From Caulobacter sp. (GTDB lineage: Bacteria; Pseudomonadota; Alphaproteobacteria; Caulobacterales; Caulobacteraceae), in NCBI GenBank assembly GCA_017745235.1, contig JAGHZU010000003.1, forward strand, positions 254,465-318,464: 64,000 nucleotides of DNA, read 5' to 3'. This document shows, piece after piece, positions 17,290-28,263 of this stretch (the stretch's first letter is position 1; each line of letters opens with the position of its first letter). The translations under genes and the position numbers were made by a program. Under the pieces are notes generated by a model that ran no database searches, was not told where the DNA came from, and saw only the letters and a list, made by a program, of their open reading frames with translations.

Positions 17290-20268
17290 CTAGATCGGTT
17301 CAGGCCCCATGCTCCGCTTGATCTTGAGATACGCTACGCCGGCAGGCACCGTCAGCTCGACATCGGTTCCGCCCGGGGACGCGCCCCGAACCGTCAAGAC
17401 CCCGCCAAGCTTGCGAGCCCGTTCGCGCATACCGTCGATCCCAAAGCCGCCCTTCGCGCTGGCGACACGCGTCCCGCGCGCAGGAAGGCCAATGCCGTTG
17501 TCGGACACACGCAGTGACAAGGCCCGCGCTCCAAATCCTATGCTGACCAAGACCCGGCTGGCCCGAGCGTGCTTCCAGGCGTTGAACAACGCCTCATTGG
17601 CCACGCCAACGACGTCCTGCGCGGCAGGTTCGGACAGAGGACGCGGCTTGCCATTTGTCGTGATGGAGATTTCGACTTCCGAACCAAAGCCCTGCCGGAC
17701 GGCGATCTCTCGCACGATGTCTTCCAAGGCGTCAGCGGAGCGCTTGGTGCGCAGGTCCCGCAGCCGATCGCGTCCGTCGCGCAGGATGTCCTCGGCCCGA
17801 TCCAATTCCAGCTCGAGCGTTTGTCGCTGGGGTTGTTGCTGGGGAAGGTCATAGGCCAGGTTCTGCAGCCGCATGATCAGGCCCTGCACGGCCTGTAAGA
17901 GGGTGTCGTGCAGTTCCCGCGCGATCCGCTCGCGTTCGGTGAGCTTGGCCGAGGCGGCCGCGCGCAGCTTGCTGGCGATGGCGCGGACGCGCAGGGTGTA
18001 GGCCAGCCCGAGCAGGGTAAGAACGGCCAGCGCGCAGAGCGTTTTGAACAGCGCGCTCTGCAAGAAGGTCGGCGGGATCTTGAACGCCAGGGTAGCGCCC
18101 TGTTCGTTCCAAACGCCATCCTCATTGGCGGCGGCGACCTGGAAGCGATAGGTTCCGGGCGACAGGTTGGTGTAGAAGGCGCTGCGTCGCGCGCCGGCGT
18201 CTATCCAGCTCTTATCGACGCCTTCAAGCCGATAGCGAAATTGAGTACGCCCAGCATTCGTCAAGCCCGTGGCGGTATAGGCGATTTCGATATTGCGTGC
18301 GCCCTTGGCGAGCTCAATCGGGCTTTGACTATCGTAGCGCCTCCCATCCGCCGAGAGCGCCAGGATCGTAACCGCCGGGGGCAGCCGATTGAGCACGATT
18401 TCACGAGGGTCGACGCGGGCCAGGCCTTCGCGGGTGACGAACCAGAGCCTTCCGTCGGCGCCCGCCACAGCATGATATTGCCCCCCCAGAGTGGCCCTTC
18501 CGGGGAGTCCGTCCTCCATGCCGATCATGGAAAAGCGCAGCGGGCTTCCGGGGCGGTCGAACGCGGCGTCGAACGCGTTGGTCGGCAGGTGCAGCACGCC
18601 CGTGGCGCTCATCAACCAGGTCTGGCCACGCGAGCGGGCCATGCCGGTGATAAACTGGAGCTGCGGATAGTCGGCGCGACGGATCACGACGGCGCGTCCA
18701 CCGCGCACCCGCACGATGCCCTTTTGGGCGATGATGTAGATATCCTCGCCAAATTGCTCGGTCGAGAGTAGCCGCCCCAACTGGGCGCCCGCGTCCGCCC
18801 ACACCGTGCTGACGACCGGGAAGTCAATCCGCTGCACCAGCGGCGCGCGATACTGCAGGAGGATGCGGCCGCGCGCGTCCGGCTTGATCGCGGCGTAGAG
18901 CTGATGTTCAGGATCCTTGAGCGGATAAGGGGTCCACCTCCCGTCGGCGCCCCGCCGAAACAGACCGATGTCACCGGCGGCGATCCACAGGGCGCCAAGG
19001 TGGTCCACCGCACAGTCCAAGATCCCGTCGCTGGGATGAAGGTCTGGCATCGTGTCGCGCGTCAGCTTGCCATCCTTGTAGCGGCGCAGGCCTTCCGCCG
19101 TTCCCAGCCAAAGCTCTCCGGCCCGGCCCTCGCACATGAAGAGCGGATTGACCTTGCCCAGGATCTTGCGCGGCGCCCCGCCCCGAACAATCCGGTAGTA
19201 ACTGTCGGTGTCGCTGGCGTAGACGGACCCGTCGCGGGCCGAGAGGAGCGAATAGGCGAAAGCCGACGCTGGCGGGACGCCGCGCTCGAGCACCGCGCGC
19301 GCACCGCGAAAGCGGTCCAGCCCGGCCGTGGTGGCCACCCAGAGGTTGCCTTCCCGGTCCTCGATCATCGGCCCGGCGATGTCGGAGGTCAGGCCATCGG
19401 CGGCGCGATAAACTTCAGGCGCGAAGCCCGCGCGATGGTCTTGATCAGCCAAACGGCGAAAGCGGAAAAGGCCTCCCGATTGGGCCGTCCCCCAGATGCC
19501 CCCGCCACGGTCGAACAGCATCTGAAAGCTGGGTGAATCGGCCACCGGCGAGGGATAGGTCGCCCTGGCCAGGCCAGCCGGCGACTCAGACAGCCCTGGC
19601 AAGCGTCGCACGCCCCGACCATCATAAAGCCAGATCCTTCCCTCCCGGTCTTCGCCAATATCCGCATCGATGTTGACGGGCTGGGAACTGCGAACGAAAC
19701 GTCTGGCGCCAGGCGGGCGATAGTAGAGCCCGTCGATCGTGGCGACCCAGACCGTGCCGTCGCGGGCGCATAACACGCGGGAAATATACTTTTTGGGCAG
19801 GCCCCAAGCCTGGTCGATCCTGTCCCAACGCCCCTGATGCAAGCGCAGGATCTCGCCTTGACGATAGGCGCGCAGAATCCACACGTCGCCGTCGCGATCC
19901 TGCTCGATGTGCCGGACCGAACCCGAATTTCGCGGCACGGCCAGCGGTGAGAGCCTTCCATTTGCATAGACGGCCAGATCCCCGCTGCGATAGCCGACCC
20001 AGGTCTGGCCATTGGGCAAAGTCTTCAACGCGGTGATTTCGTCGGAGCGTTCGATCACGTCCGGCGGCGGAGCGACACTTTCGAAGCTGAGGCCGTCGAA
20101 CCGGACCAATCCGCGCCAGCTGCCGATCAGCAGGTAGCCGTCGTCCCCCTGGGCGAGCGCCTGGATACCGGGCGGCGCGCCGCTCTCGATGGTCCAGCGG
20201 CTATGTTTGAGATCGATCAGCGCCTGGCTTTTCGGCAAGGCGAGGCTGGATGACGTGAACATCGCCAT
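17290..20268 (-). CDS. two-component regulator-propeller sensor histidine kinase
   Basis: N-terminal repeats of propeller type (LWVATTAGLDRF..., LWLGTAEGLRRYKDG...), Y_Y_Y-like region (ARNIEIAYTATGLTNAGRTQFRYRLEGVDKSWIDAGARRSAFYTNLSPGTYRFQVAAANEDGVWNE), TM, then HisKA_3 (RERIARELHDTLLQAVQGLIMRLQ) and HATPase (GFGIDGMRERARKLGGVLTV). Confidence 0.95.
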   Translation of the reverse strand: MAMFTSSSLALPKSQALIDLKHSRWTIESGAPPGIQALAQGDDGYLLIGSWRGLVRFDGLSFESVAPPPDVIERSDEITALKTLPNGQTWVGYRSGDLAVYANGRLSPLAVPRNSGSVRHIEQDRDGDVWILRAYRQGEILRLHQGRWDRIDQAWGLPKKYISRVLCARDGTVWVATIDGLYYRPPGARRFVRSSQPVNIDADIGEDREGRIWLYDGRGVRRLPGLSESPAGLARATYPSPVADSPSFQMLFDRGGGIWGTAQSGGLFRFRRLADQDHRAGFAPEVYRAADGLTSDIAGPMIEDREGNLWVATTAGLDRFRGARAVLERGVPPASAFAYSLLSARDGSVYASDTDSYYRIVRGGAPRKILGKVNPLFMCEGRAGELWLGTAEGLRRYKDGKLTRDTMPDLHPSDGILDCAVDHLGALWIAAGDIGLFRRGADGRWTPYPLKDPEHQLYAAIKPDARGRILLQYRAPLVQRIDFPVVSTVWADAGAQLGRLLSTEQFGEDIYIIAQKGIVRVRGGRAVVIRRADYPQLQFITGMARSRGQTWLMSATGVLHLPTNAFDAAFDRPGSPLRFSMIGMEDGLPGRATLGGQYHAVAGADGRLWFVTREGLARVDPREIVLNRLPPAVTILALSADGRRYDSQSPIELAKGARNIEIAYTATGLTNAGRTQFRYRLEGVDKSWIDAGARRSAFYTNLSPGTYRFQVAAANEDGVWNEQGATLAFKIPPTFLQSALFKTLCALAVLTLLGLAYTLRVRAIASKLRAAASAKLTERERIARELHDTLLQAVQGLIMRLQNLAYDLPQQQPQRQTLELELDRAEDILRDGRDRLRDLRTKRSADALEDIVREIAVRQGFGSEVEISITTNGKPRPLSEPAAQDVVGVANEALFNAWKHARASRVLVSIGFGARALSLRVSDNGIGLPARGTRVASAKGGFGIDGMRERARKLGGVLTVRGASPGGTDVELTVPAGVAYLKIKRSMGPEPI

Positions 20269-20395
20269 CGTCAGCGCCAGCGCAATGATGGCCAGTCTCT
20301 TCAGGTCAGCCTCCTCCAGGAGGACATCATCGAGCGCGCGCCACGATCGTCAATCACCAGACAGGCTTTGGGCGTCATTCGGTCTTGGGCGCCCT

Positions 20396-21373
20396 TTAGC
20401 CGGCGCGGCGCGTGGATCGCCGACGCCCTTGCTCGCGCGCGAAGACCGCAGGCGTGCAGCCGGCATGGCGGTGAAACCGCCGCGTGAAATGGCTCTGATC
20501 GGAAAACCCAGTGATCAGGGCGACTTCGGCCAGCGGCAAGTCGCTCTCCAAGATCAGGCTCTGGGCTCGCGAGATCCGACGCTGCTCCACGAACGCCCTG
20601 GTGGTCACGCCCATGCTTTGCTTGAACAGCCGTGCGAAATGAAACCGGCTGACATTCACGAGCCCGGCCAGATCGGACAGGCCGATCGACTCCTCGATAT
20701 TGTCTTCAATGTACTGGGTGATCTTAGCGACATCGGATGGCCCAAGAGACGGCGGCGCGGCTAGCTCCACGTCCTCGAAAGCGTTGTAGTGGCGCAAGAG
20801 GTGGGCGACGATCGCGCACGACAGGCCCTCGACGATCAGTCGTTGAGCCGGATGGGGCTTGCGATCCAGCTCAGCCAGAAAGGTCATGGCGATGCGTTCG
20901 ATCATCGCGTCGCGCGCCTGGAAGACATTGCGGATCTCGATCTGTGCGGTGCCGCGCCGACCGATCTGTTCGCCCGCCAGGGTCACCAACGACGGCGCCA
21001 CCCGGATTCGCACCGAGGCCGGCGCATCGCCCTCCCAGGTCGCATCATATCCAGCCGGCATCAGCAACGATGATCCAGCCGACAGCATGCTGCTATGCAC
21101 CTTGCCCGCGCGTCCCTGGATCAAGCGCCCGCCGCCGGACCGACAATAGCCAATCATGTGATGGTCGAGCGCCGGCACCCTCTCGGCCACCCCCGCGCAC
21201 GAGCGGTGGACATCAACGGCCACGGAGCCCCAAGCGCGCTCGCGGCTCGTGACGATGGGTTCACGGGGCTGACGCACGAGGGCCTCGGCCACGGAAATCA
21301 ACGGTCGCGCGGAGGTGACCTTCTCTCGGCTCTCGAAGTCCATCATGAGATTTTCACTCCGTACTGATGGCAT
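20396..21373 (-). CDS. AraC family transcriptional regulator
   Basis: IEESIGLSDLAGLVNVSRFHFARLFKQSMGVTTRAFVEQRRISRAQSLILESDLPLAEVALITGFSDQSHFTRRFHRHAGCTPAVFAREQGRRRS. Confidence 0.95.
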   Translation of the reverse strand: MPSVRSENLMMDFESREKVTSARPLISVAEALVRQPREPIVTSRERAWGSVAVDVHRSCAGVAERVPALDHHMIGYCRSGGGRLIQGRAGKVHSSMLSAGSSLLMPAGYDATWEGDAPASVRIRVAPSLVTLAGEQIGRRGTAQIEIRNVFQARDAMIERIAMTFLAELDRKPHPAQRLIVEGLSCAIVAHLLRHYNAFEDVELAAPPSLGPSDVAKITQYIEDNIEESIGLSDLAGLVNVSRFHFARLFKQSMGVTTRAFVEQRRISRAQSLILESDLPLAEVALITGFSDQSHFTRRFHRHAGCTPAVFAREQGRRRSTRRAG

Positions 21374-21581
21374 TCTCGATGTCTCAAATTTTCGAACTTC
21401 ACGGGCTTGCTCTTGGTCTGTTCAGGCCCGGGACTTGGCGCACTGGAGCTTGGTGATTGCCGAAGGCTTGGTCACCTCACCTATTCGGGTAGGTCGGTCA
21501 CGCCTCGATCCCCAGCGTCGCCATCGCGTCCAGGCGAACCGGCATGACACGCCTTCGTCGCGGTGCTAGCCCTTATCGGCC

Positions 21582-22262
21582 ATGACGATCTTGGATCGTT
21601 CCGAAACGAGACGAGCCCCCTCGATGCAGTCGCAGATTTCCGAAGCGCAGATCGGCGTTTTGGTCGTCGATGATCATCCGATGCTGCGAGAGGGCGTCGT
21701 CGGCGCCATTCAGCGCCAGCCGGACATGATCGTGGTCGGTGAAGCCGGCGATGGCGCCGAGGCGATCATGCTGGCCAAGAGCCTTCGCCCCGACGTGACA
21801 CTGATGGACATTCAGATGCCGGGCACGGACGGCGTCGAGGCGATCAAAGCCATTCGACACCAGACCCCCGACGCCAGGATCTTGGTGCTCACCACCTACC
21901 CCGGTGACGTACAGGCCAGCCGCGCGATCCGGGCCGGCGCGAGCGGTTATGTGCTCAAGAGCAGCATGCGAAAAGACCTGCTGCACATGATCCGGGAGGC
22001 TCATGCGGGCCGACCCGCGGTCTGCGCCGAAGTGGCGAGCGAAATCGCGCGGTGGTCCCACGACGAGCGGTTGAGCGAACGCGAGACCGAAATCCTCAGC
22101 CTGGTCGCGGTTGGCCACTCCAACAAACAGATAGCCTGGCGTCTGGCGATTTCGATCGACACGGTGAAGGTCCACTTGAAAAGCATTTTCGCCAAGCTCG
22201 GCGCGGTGGATCGCACCCATGCGGTCACCATCGCGGCGCGTCGGGGCTCGATCGCGATCTAG
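21582..22262 (+). CDS. NarL/LuxR-type response regulator
   Basis: IGVLVVDDHPMLREGVVGAIQRQPDMIVVGEAGDG...PDVTLMDIQMPGTDGVEAI...LVLTTYPGD...LKSS plus LSERETEILSLVAVGHSNKQIAWRLAISIDTVKVHLKSIFAKLGAVDRTHAV. Confidence 0.96.
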   Translation: MTILDRSETRRAPSMQSQISEAQIGVLVVDDHPMLREGVVGAIQRQPDMIVVGEAGDGAEAIMLAKSLRPDVTLMDIQMPGTDGVEAIKAIRHQTPDARILVLTTYPGDVQASRAIRAGASGYVLKSSMRKDLLHMIREAHAGRPAVCAEVASEIARWSHDERLSERETEILSLVAVGHSNKQIAWRLAISIDTVKVHLKSIFAKLGAVDRTHAVTIAARRGSIAI

Positions 22263-22313
22263 CGGCGGGCGCGGCGCCGCGCGATCAAGCCCCGGCTGGC
22301 GATGATCCAACAC

Positions 22314-22700
22314 CTAGGGCTGCTTCATCATGATCTCATCCATAGACATGAGGTTGTGGTTGAGGTTGGCCATGATCCAGAGCGAGCCGACGATGACCAG
22401 GAAGACGATGATGACGCCGAAGGCCAAGGCCAGGACGTTGTTGGTGTTGTCGGGCCCGGTGGTGATGTGTAGGAAGAACACCAGGTGGACGCCCATCTGC
22501 GCGATCGCCAGCACGCAAAGACCGATTGGGATACCTGGTCCCCAGAGAACTCGGGAATGGACGACCCAGAAGGCCGTCGCGGTCATCATGAGGGCCAGCG
22601 CCAACCCGATCGCATAGGTCGCCACGCCTGAGAGAAAGCTGTCGCTTTCCTCGCCCGGGGCGACGTCATGAACGCCCATGGTGGAAGGGGTTTGGCTCAT
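22314..22700 (-). CDS. cyoD: cytochrome o ubiquinol oxidase subunit IV
   Basis: [25 protein letters not shown]...[59 protein letters not shown]; classic CyoD, last gene of the operon. Confidence 0.93.
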   Translation of the reverse strand: MSQTPSTMGVHDVAPGEESDSFLSGVATYAIGLALALMMTATAFWVVHSRVLWGPGIPIGLCVLAIAQMGVHLVFFLHITTGPDNTNNVLALAFGVIIVFLVIVGSLWIMANLNHNLMSMDEIMMKQP

Positions 22701-25369
22701 CGCGTGGCTCCCATGAGATAGACGATCGTGAAGACGGCGACCCAGACAATGTCCAGGGCGTGCCAGAACAGGCTGAAGCACATGAGCCGGCGCAGGATGT
22801 TGGGCTGGAAGCGTCGGGTGGCGACCTGCGCCATCATCGTCCCCAGCCAGAGCAGCCCGACGGCGACATGAAGCCCGTGGCAGCCCACCAAGGTGAAAAA
22901 CGACGACAGGAACGCCGAGCGCTCCGGTCCCGCGCCACGTCCGATCAGTTCGCCAAACTCGCGCAACTCCAGGCCAAGGAACACCGCGCCCAACACACCC
23001 GTCAGGCCTAGGAAGATCTGCGTCAGGCCAACAGCGCCCCTGCGCGCGGCCAGCATGGCCAGACCGCAGGTGAAGCTGGAGACGAGGAGGCAGACGGTTT
23101 CAACGGCCACGCTCGGCAAGCTGAACAGCGCTTGCGCGACAGGCCCGCCGGCGGTCGCGTCGCGCAACACCGCATAGGTGGCGAACAGCGCCGAGAAGAG
23201 AATGATGTCCGAGAGAAGGAAGATCCAGAAGCCAAAGCCGACGACGATATGCTTGTCGGCGGGTCCCGCCTCCTCCGGCGCGGCAGGCTCGGCGACCAGG
23301 TCGCGATGACCCAGGCGGTGGGGATCGCTCGGCGCGGCGACCAGCGCGGACTTGGCGTCGGCCAGCCGCTCGGGCGCGAGCCCCAGCAAGGCCTGCTGGC
23401 GAACCTCCCGGCGGGCCCGGTCCAGCCGGGCGACTTCAGCGGCGGGAATGGTGTGCTCGTCGTGGCGGCGCCAGGCGAACAGCGCGAAGGCCGTATAGGC
23501 GCCCAGCAGGCCCAGCACCACCAGCCACCAAATATGCCAGACCAGCGCAAAGCCGGTGAAGCTGGCAAAGAAGGCGCAGATGAATCCCACCGGCGTGTTT
23601 TGCGGCATCTCGATCGGCTTGTAGTCGGGCTCGGCCGCCAGCGCTTGCTGGGCGATCGCGCGCTGCTTGATGCCCCAATAGGCTTCCTCGCCGGTGACGT
23701 TGGGCAGTACCGCGAAGTTGAAGGCCGGCGGCGGCGAGGTCGTGGCCCATTCCAGGGACCGGCCGTCCCACGGGTCGCCGGTGGTGTCGCGCAGCTTTTC
23801 GCGATCTCGGATCGACACCCACAACTGCGCCGCCTGGAAGAGAACGCCGCAGAAGATCAGCAGCGCGCCGAGGAGCGCGGCGATCATGTAGGGACGCCAG
23901 GTCGGATCGTCATAGTGCTGCATGCGCCGCGTGGCCCCCATCAGGCCCAGCGCATAGAGCGGCATGAACGCCAGGTAGAAACCGAGGGTCCAGCACCAGA
24001 AGGCTGCCTTGCCCAGACCCTCGTGGAGCCGGAAGCCGAAGGCCTTGGGGAACCAGTAGATGTAGCCGGCGAAGATTCCGAACACGACGCCGCCGATGAT
24101 GACGTTGTGGAAGTGGGCGACCAGGAACAGCGAGTTGTGGAGGACGAAGTCGACGGGCGGCACGGCCAGGAGAACGCCCGTCATGCCGCCGATGACGAAG
24201 GTCACCATAAAGCTGATCGACCACAGGATGGGCGTTTCGAACCGCACCCGCCCGCCGTACATCGTAAAGAGCCAGTTGAAGATCTTGGCCCCGGTGGGCA
24301 CGGCGATCACCATGGTCATGATGCCGAAGAAGCCATTGACGCTGGCGCTGGCGCCCATCGTGAAGAAGTGGTGCAGCCAGACGAGGCACGAGAGCAGGCA
24401 GATCGCCATGGTGGCGATGATCATCGTGCGATAGCCAAACAGCGGCTTGCTCGAGAAGGTCGACACGACCTCGGAGAACACCCCAAAGGCAGGCAGGACC
24501 AGGATGTAGACCTCCGGGTGCCCCCAGATCCAGATCAGGTTGACGAACATCATGGCGTTGCCGCCAGCGTCGGTGGTGAAGAAATGGAAGCCCAGATAAC
24601 GGTCCAGCGTCAGCAAGGCCAAGGTGGCGGTCAGGACGGGGAAGACCGCCAGGATGACGAGGTTCGACGCCAGGGCGGTCCAGCAGAAGACCGGCATACG
24701 GCCGTAGGTCATGCCAGGGGCGCGCATCTTCAGGATCGTGGTCACCAGGTTGACCGCCGATAACAGGGTGCCGACCCCGGCGATCTGGATGGACCAAAGA
24801 TAGTAGTCGACGCCGACGCCTGGCGAAAATTGCAGCTCACTGAGAGGCGGATAGACCAGCCAGCCCGTCCGCGCGAATTCGCCGATGAAGAGGCTGACAT
24901 TGATCAGCAGCGCGCCCGAGGCCGTCAGCCAGAAGCTGACCGAGTTCAGGGTTGGAAACGCCACGTCCCGCACCCCCAACTGCAGCGGAACCGCGAAGTT
25001 CATCAGCCCCACCACCAGGGGCATGGCCACGAAGAAGATCATGATCGCGCCGTGGGCGGTGAAGATCTGATTGTAGTGATCGGGCGGCAGATAGCCGTGC
25101 TCTGCGCCGCCCGCGAACGCCAGGTGCGAGCGCATCAGCAGAGCGTCCGAAAAGCCGCGCAGCAGCATGACGAAGCCGAGCAGCGAGTACATCACGCCGA
25201 TGCGTTTGTGGTCGACCGAGGTGATCCACTCGCGCCAGAGGTAGGGCCACCAGCCCTTGAGAACAATCCACGCCAGGATCGCGACGACGCCGAGAATGAC
25301 GACAAGCGATGTGATGAGCGGGAGGGGTTCGGAGAAGGGGATGGCGTCCCAGGTCAGCTTGCCGAACAT
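22697..25369 (-). CDS. fused cytochrome bo3 ubiquinol oxidase subunit I-III (CyoB-CyoC)
   Basis: N-terminal ~650 aa is CyoB ([74 protein letters not shown]); C-terminal ~190 aa is CyoC ([27 protein letters not shown]...[21 protein letters not shown]...[21 protein letters not shown]) in the same reading frame. Confidence 0.93.
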   Translation of the reverse strand: MFGKLTWDAIPFSEPLPLITSLVVILGVVAILAWIVLKGWWPYLWREWITSVDHKRIGVMYSLLGFVMLLRGFSDALLMRSHLAFAGGAEHGYLPPDHYNQIFTAHGAIMIFFVAMPLVVGLMNFAVPLQLGVRDVAFPTLNSVSFWLTASGALLINVSLFIGEFARTGWLVYPPLSELQFSPGVGVDYYLWSIQIAGVGTLLSAVNLVTTILKMRAPGMTYGRMPVFCWTALASNLVILAVFPVLTATLALLTLDRYLGFHFFTTDAGGNAMMFVNLIWIWGHPEVYILVLPAFGVFSEVVSTFSSKPLFGYRTMIIATMAICLLSCLVWLHHFFTMGASASVNGFFGIMTMVIAVPTGAKIFNWLFTMYGGRVRFETPILWSISFMVTFVIGGMTGVLLAVPPVDFVLHNSLFLVAHFHNVIIGGVVFGIFAGYIYWFPKAFGFRLHEGLGKAAFWCWTLGFYLAFMPLYALGLMGATRRMQHYDDPTWRPYMIAALLGALLIFCGVLFQAAQLWVSIRDREKLRDTTGDPWDGRSLEWATTSPPPAFNFAVLPNVTGEEAYWGIKQRAIAQQALAAEPDYKPIEMPQNTPVGFICAFFASFTGFALVWHIWWLVVLGLLGAYTAFALFAWRRHDEHTIPAAEVARLDRARREVRQQALLGLAPERLADAKSALVAAPSDPHRLGHRDLVAEPAAPEEAGPADKHIVVGFGFWIFLLSDIILFSALFATYAVLRDATAGGPVAQALFSLPSVAVETVCLLVSSFTCGLAMLAARRGAVGLTQIFLGLTGVLGAVFLGLELREFGELIGRGAGPERSAFLSSFFTLVGCHGLHVAVGLLWLGTMMAQVATRRFQPNILRRLMCFSLFWHALDIVWVAVFTIVYLMGATR

Positions 25370-25372
25370 TGC

Positions 25373-26284
25373 TCAGCGCTCCTTGTTGCTGGCGCCCGTC
25401 ACGGGCCTGGGTTGGGAACAGATGCGGGCGTTCAGGACCACCGGCTCGCGGCCGACCACCTTGCGAAAGAGCTCACGGTCCACCACCCCGAAGGTGCGCG
25501 GCGGCACGTATCGGCTCGGAGCCGCCAGGGCCGTGTAGCCTTGGGCGTCCAGAACCCCGCCCCCGCGCCGCGCCGTCGAGAGCCAGGCCTGGAAGGCGTC
25601 CTGCGAAACCGCGTCGAGGCTAAATCGCATTCCGGAAAAGCCGTCGCCGCTGAACTGGGACGACAGGCCGGGATAGGAGCCGGGCTGATCGGCCTGCAGG
25701 TTCAGGCGCGTGGTCATGCCGGACATGGTGTAGATTTGGCCGCCCAGTTGCGGGACGAAGAAGCTGTTCATGACGCCCGCGGAGGTCAGCTCGAACTTCA
25801 CGGGACGTCCGGCTGGCACGACCAGACGGTTGACGCTGGCCACCCCTTCGCGCGGATAGATGAAGAGCCATTTCCAATCGAGGGCGACGACCTGAACCTC
25901 GACCGGCGGGACCTCGGACTTGAGGGGGCGGGCAGGATCCAGGTCGTGACTGCTAATCCAAGCGATGCCGCCCAGCAGCAGGATGGTCATCGCCGGCACC
26001 GACCAGACGACGATCTCGATCTTGCCCGAATAGTCCCAGGTCGGGCGGTATCGCGCTCGCGTGTTGGATGCGCGAAACCACCAGGCCACGCCCAACGTCG
26101 CCAGGATCGTCGGCACGACGATCGTGAGCATGATGCCGAACGAGTTGAGCATGATCGTCTTCTCGGCCGCGGCGATGGGCCCGTGCGGGTCGAGGATTCC
26201 CTGTGAACAGCCGCCGGCGCCGAGCGAGAGGAGCGCCACGAAGAACGCGCGGCGCCCGCCGCCTCGCATGTCGAAGATTTTCAT
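25373..26284 (-). CDS. cyoA: ubiquinol oxidase subunit II
   Basis: MKIFDMRGGGRRAFFVALLSLGAGGCSQGILDPHGPIAAAEKTIMLNSFGIMLTIVVPTILATLGVAWWFRASNTRARYRPTWDYSGKIEIVVWSVPAMTILLLGGIAW, lipobox GGC; CyoA signature. ATG at 26284 chosen. Confidence 0.93.
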   Translation of the reverse strand: MKIFDMRGGGRRAFFVALLSLGAGGCSQGILDPHGPIAAAEKTIMLNSFGIMLTIVVPTILATLGVAWWFRASNTRARYRPTWDYSGKIEIVVWSVPAMTILLLGGIAWISSHDLDPARPLKSEVPPVEVQVVALDWKWLFIYPREGVASVNRLVVPAGRPVKFELTSAGVMNSFFVPQLGGQIYTMSGMTTRLNLQADQPGSYPGLSSQFSGDGFSGMRFSLDAVSQDAFQAWLSTARRGGGVLDAQGYTALAAPSRYVPPRTFGVVDRELFRKVVGREPVVLNARICSQPRPVTGASNKER

Positions 26285-26535
26285 CGTTTCGCCCCTGGCC
26301 AAGCTTCGCCGCGACCCTCGAACAGATCGCTTGGCGGACGCTTCGACGGTGGCGCTTTCCGCGGCGCGAAGATTGAAGCCCCGTGTGACGAATGGACGGG
26401 TATTGCTCGCAGGGAGGGTCATGAGCCGCCCCCTCGCCCCAAGCCGCGCAACAATATTCCAGCCGCGACTCCATCGTCCTAGCGCCCGGCCCGCCTTTCG
26501 CGATGAAGTAGGCGATCACGGCGGATCAGGCGGGC

Positions 26536-27006
26536 ATGTCACTGAAATTGGCGATCGAGGTGCTGATCGAACAGGATCGGCGAAAGGTCTTCGACCTGCT
26601 GGTCGACTTGAGGCATTACGGTGCCTGGCTACCGCATTCGACGGTGTTCGCGGGCACGGCGGTGATCGCCGCGGGGCCCATCGCGGTGGGCACGACCTAT
26701 GTGGAAACCAGTTTTTGGGGCGCGCGACATGGCTTGGTTACGGCTCTGGAGCCCCCCGCGCGTGTGTCCTATAGCCAACCCATGACTTTAAGACCCGGCT
26801 GGGCGGGCGTGATCGACATCCACATCGACGACGTCTTGGAGGAGGCCGGCGCGAAGACCCGGCTAACGAGATATTTGCGTCTGGATTTTGAGGGTCCTGT
26901 CCGTTTCCTGGACGTCGCCGTTGGCCAGGCTTTCGAAAGAGAGATCCGGCGCACTCAGGCGCGCCTGAAGGCCTACGCCGAGACCTTGCCCCGCGAGGCG
27001 GCCTAG
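26536..27006 (+). CDS. SRPBCC (polyketide cyclase/START-like) family protein
   Basis: SLKLAIEVLIEQDRRKVFDLLVDLRHYGAWLPHSTVFAGTAVIAAGPIAVGTTYVETSFWGARHGLVTALEPPARVSY. Confidence 0.8.
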   Translation: MSLKLAIEVLIEQDRRKVFDLLVDLRHYGAWLPHSTVFAGTAVIAAGPIAVGTTYVETSFWGARHGLVTALEPPARVSYSQPMTLRPGWAGVIDIHIDDVLEEAGAKTRLTRYLRLDFEGPVRFLDVAVGQAFEREIRRTQARLKAYAETLPREAA

Positions 27007-27267
27007 CCTAGCCCCTTGGCCGCCAGGCGGCCCGCGCCTGAACGATCAAGCCCGTAAGCAAATAGGCTGTCGACGTGACCATCTGGTTCAACGACAGCCA
27101 AAAGCCCGCAAGCCGCCCCACGCTCGGTCGTGGAAGGGTGAAGACCAAAGGGCGGCGCCAGCGGTCCAAATCGCGGGAGCTGAAATGCCTAGAGGGGTCA
27201 CGCAAGGATCGTCGGGCGCGGCCGGACGTCGAGTGGTGAGCCAACCGACTAGCGCGAGCGGCGTCCG

Positions 27268-28263
27268 GTGAGACGATCGGCGCCGTGGGCCGAAACCTAT
27301 GACGGCGGTTCACTGCAACGCGAGGAGCTGTTGTTTCGCGGCATGGCGGCGGAACTCCTCAAACATCACCTCCAGAGCCTTGATCCTTCGATCGTCCGCC
27401 AAGCGCGGTTCATGCACGCCAAAACGGTGGCGGGGGTGACAAACGCATCGCTGATCATCGACCGGCTTGTGCCGGCGGAATTGGCGGTGGGTCATTTTCA
27501 ACCGGGCGACAGCCTGCCGGTGCTTCTGCGTTTCTCAAACGCCAGCGCCGCGCCCCAGGGCGATCCCGCGCCAGATATGCGCGGCCTGGCGCTGAGGATC
27601 GATCTGCCCAGCGGCGGCGTCCACGACCTGCTGCTGGCGAACGCGCCGACGTCGTTTGCCCGCGACGCTCGCCAATTCTTCGTGGTGGCGCTGGCGCTCA
27701 TGGGCGACCGCGACAACTGGCTGGCCAAGCTCGTAGCCGAAATCGGCGTTCCCGAGAGCCGGCGGATCGCGGCCTATCTGCGGTCTCGTCTCAAGTTATG
27801 CCCAAGCTTAGCGCTCGAAAACTTCTGGAGCGGTGGTCCCTATCTTTGGGGCGAAAACCCGGTGCGTTTCGAACTTCGACCAATCAGGTCCGAGAGCGAT
27901 GCGACGCCGCTCGCCCCGATGCGCGGCGAGGCGCTGAGCGTGGACTTGGCGACCCGCTTGGCGCGAGACGACCTGAGCTACCGGTTGGCCGTCCAAAACT
28001 ATGTGGACGCCCGGCGAACGCCGATCGAGGACGCCTCTGTCGATTGGAAGTCCAGCGTATCGCCGCCCGTTGAGATCGCCACGCTCCTGATACCCAGGCA
28101 AGACCTCTTCTCGGCCCAAGGACGTCTGGCCCTGTCCCAGGTCCAGGAGCAGGCCTTCTCGCCATGGAACGCTCCAGCCTCGTTTCGCCCTTTGGGCGGT
28201 CTCAATCGCCTGCGCCGCCTGGCCTATGCGATGAGCGCGGACATGCGAGCGGGCGAACGATGA
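27268..28263 (+). CDS. catalase-family (heme) protein, divergent
   Basis: RFMHAKTVAGVTNASLII...GDSLPVLLRFSNASAAPQGDPAPDMRGLALRIDLPSG...QEQAFSPWNAPASFRPLGGLNRLRRLAYAMSADMR: matches catalase-superfamily landmarks (H-A-K/R-G region, RFSN, D.RG.A.R, NPW-A/RPLG-NR.R...Y). Confidence 0.8.
   Translation: MRRSAPWAETYDGGSLQREELLFRGMAAELLKHHLQSLDPSIVRQARFMHAKTVAGVTNASLIIDRLVPAELAVGHFQPGDSLPVLLRFSNASAAPQGDPAPDMRGLALRIDLPSGGVHDLLLANAPTSFARDARQFFVVALALMGDRDNWLAKLVAEIGVPESRRIAAYLRSRLKLCPSLALENFWSGGPYLWGENPVRFELRPIRSESDATPLAPMRGEALSVDLATRLARDDLSYRLAVQNYVDARRTPIEDASVDWKSSVSPPVEIATLLIPRQDLFSAQGRLALSQVQEQAFSPWNAPASFRPLGGLNRLRRLAYAMSADMRAGER

Noticed and set aside
23132-24763. 543-aa plus-strand ORF over cyoBC
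   Set aside because: Antisense to the strongly conserved oxidase; charged low-complexity translation.
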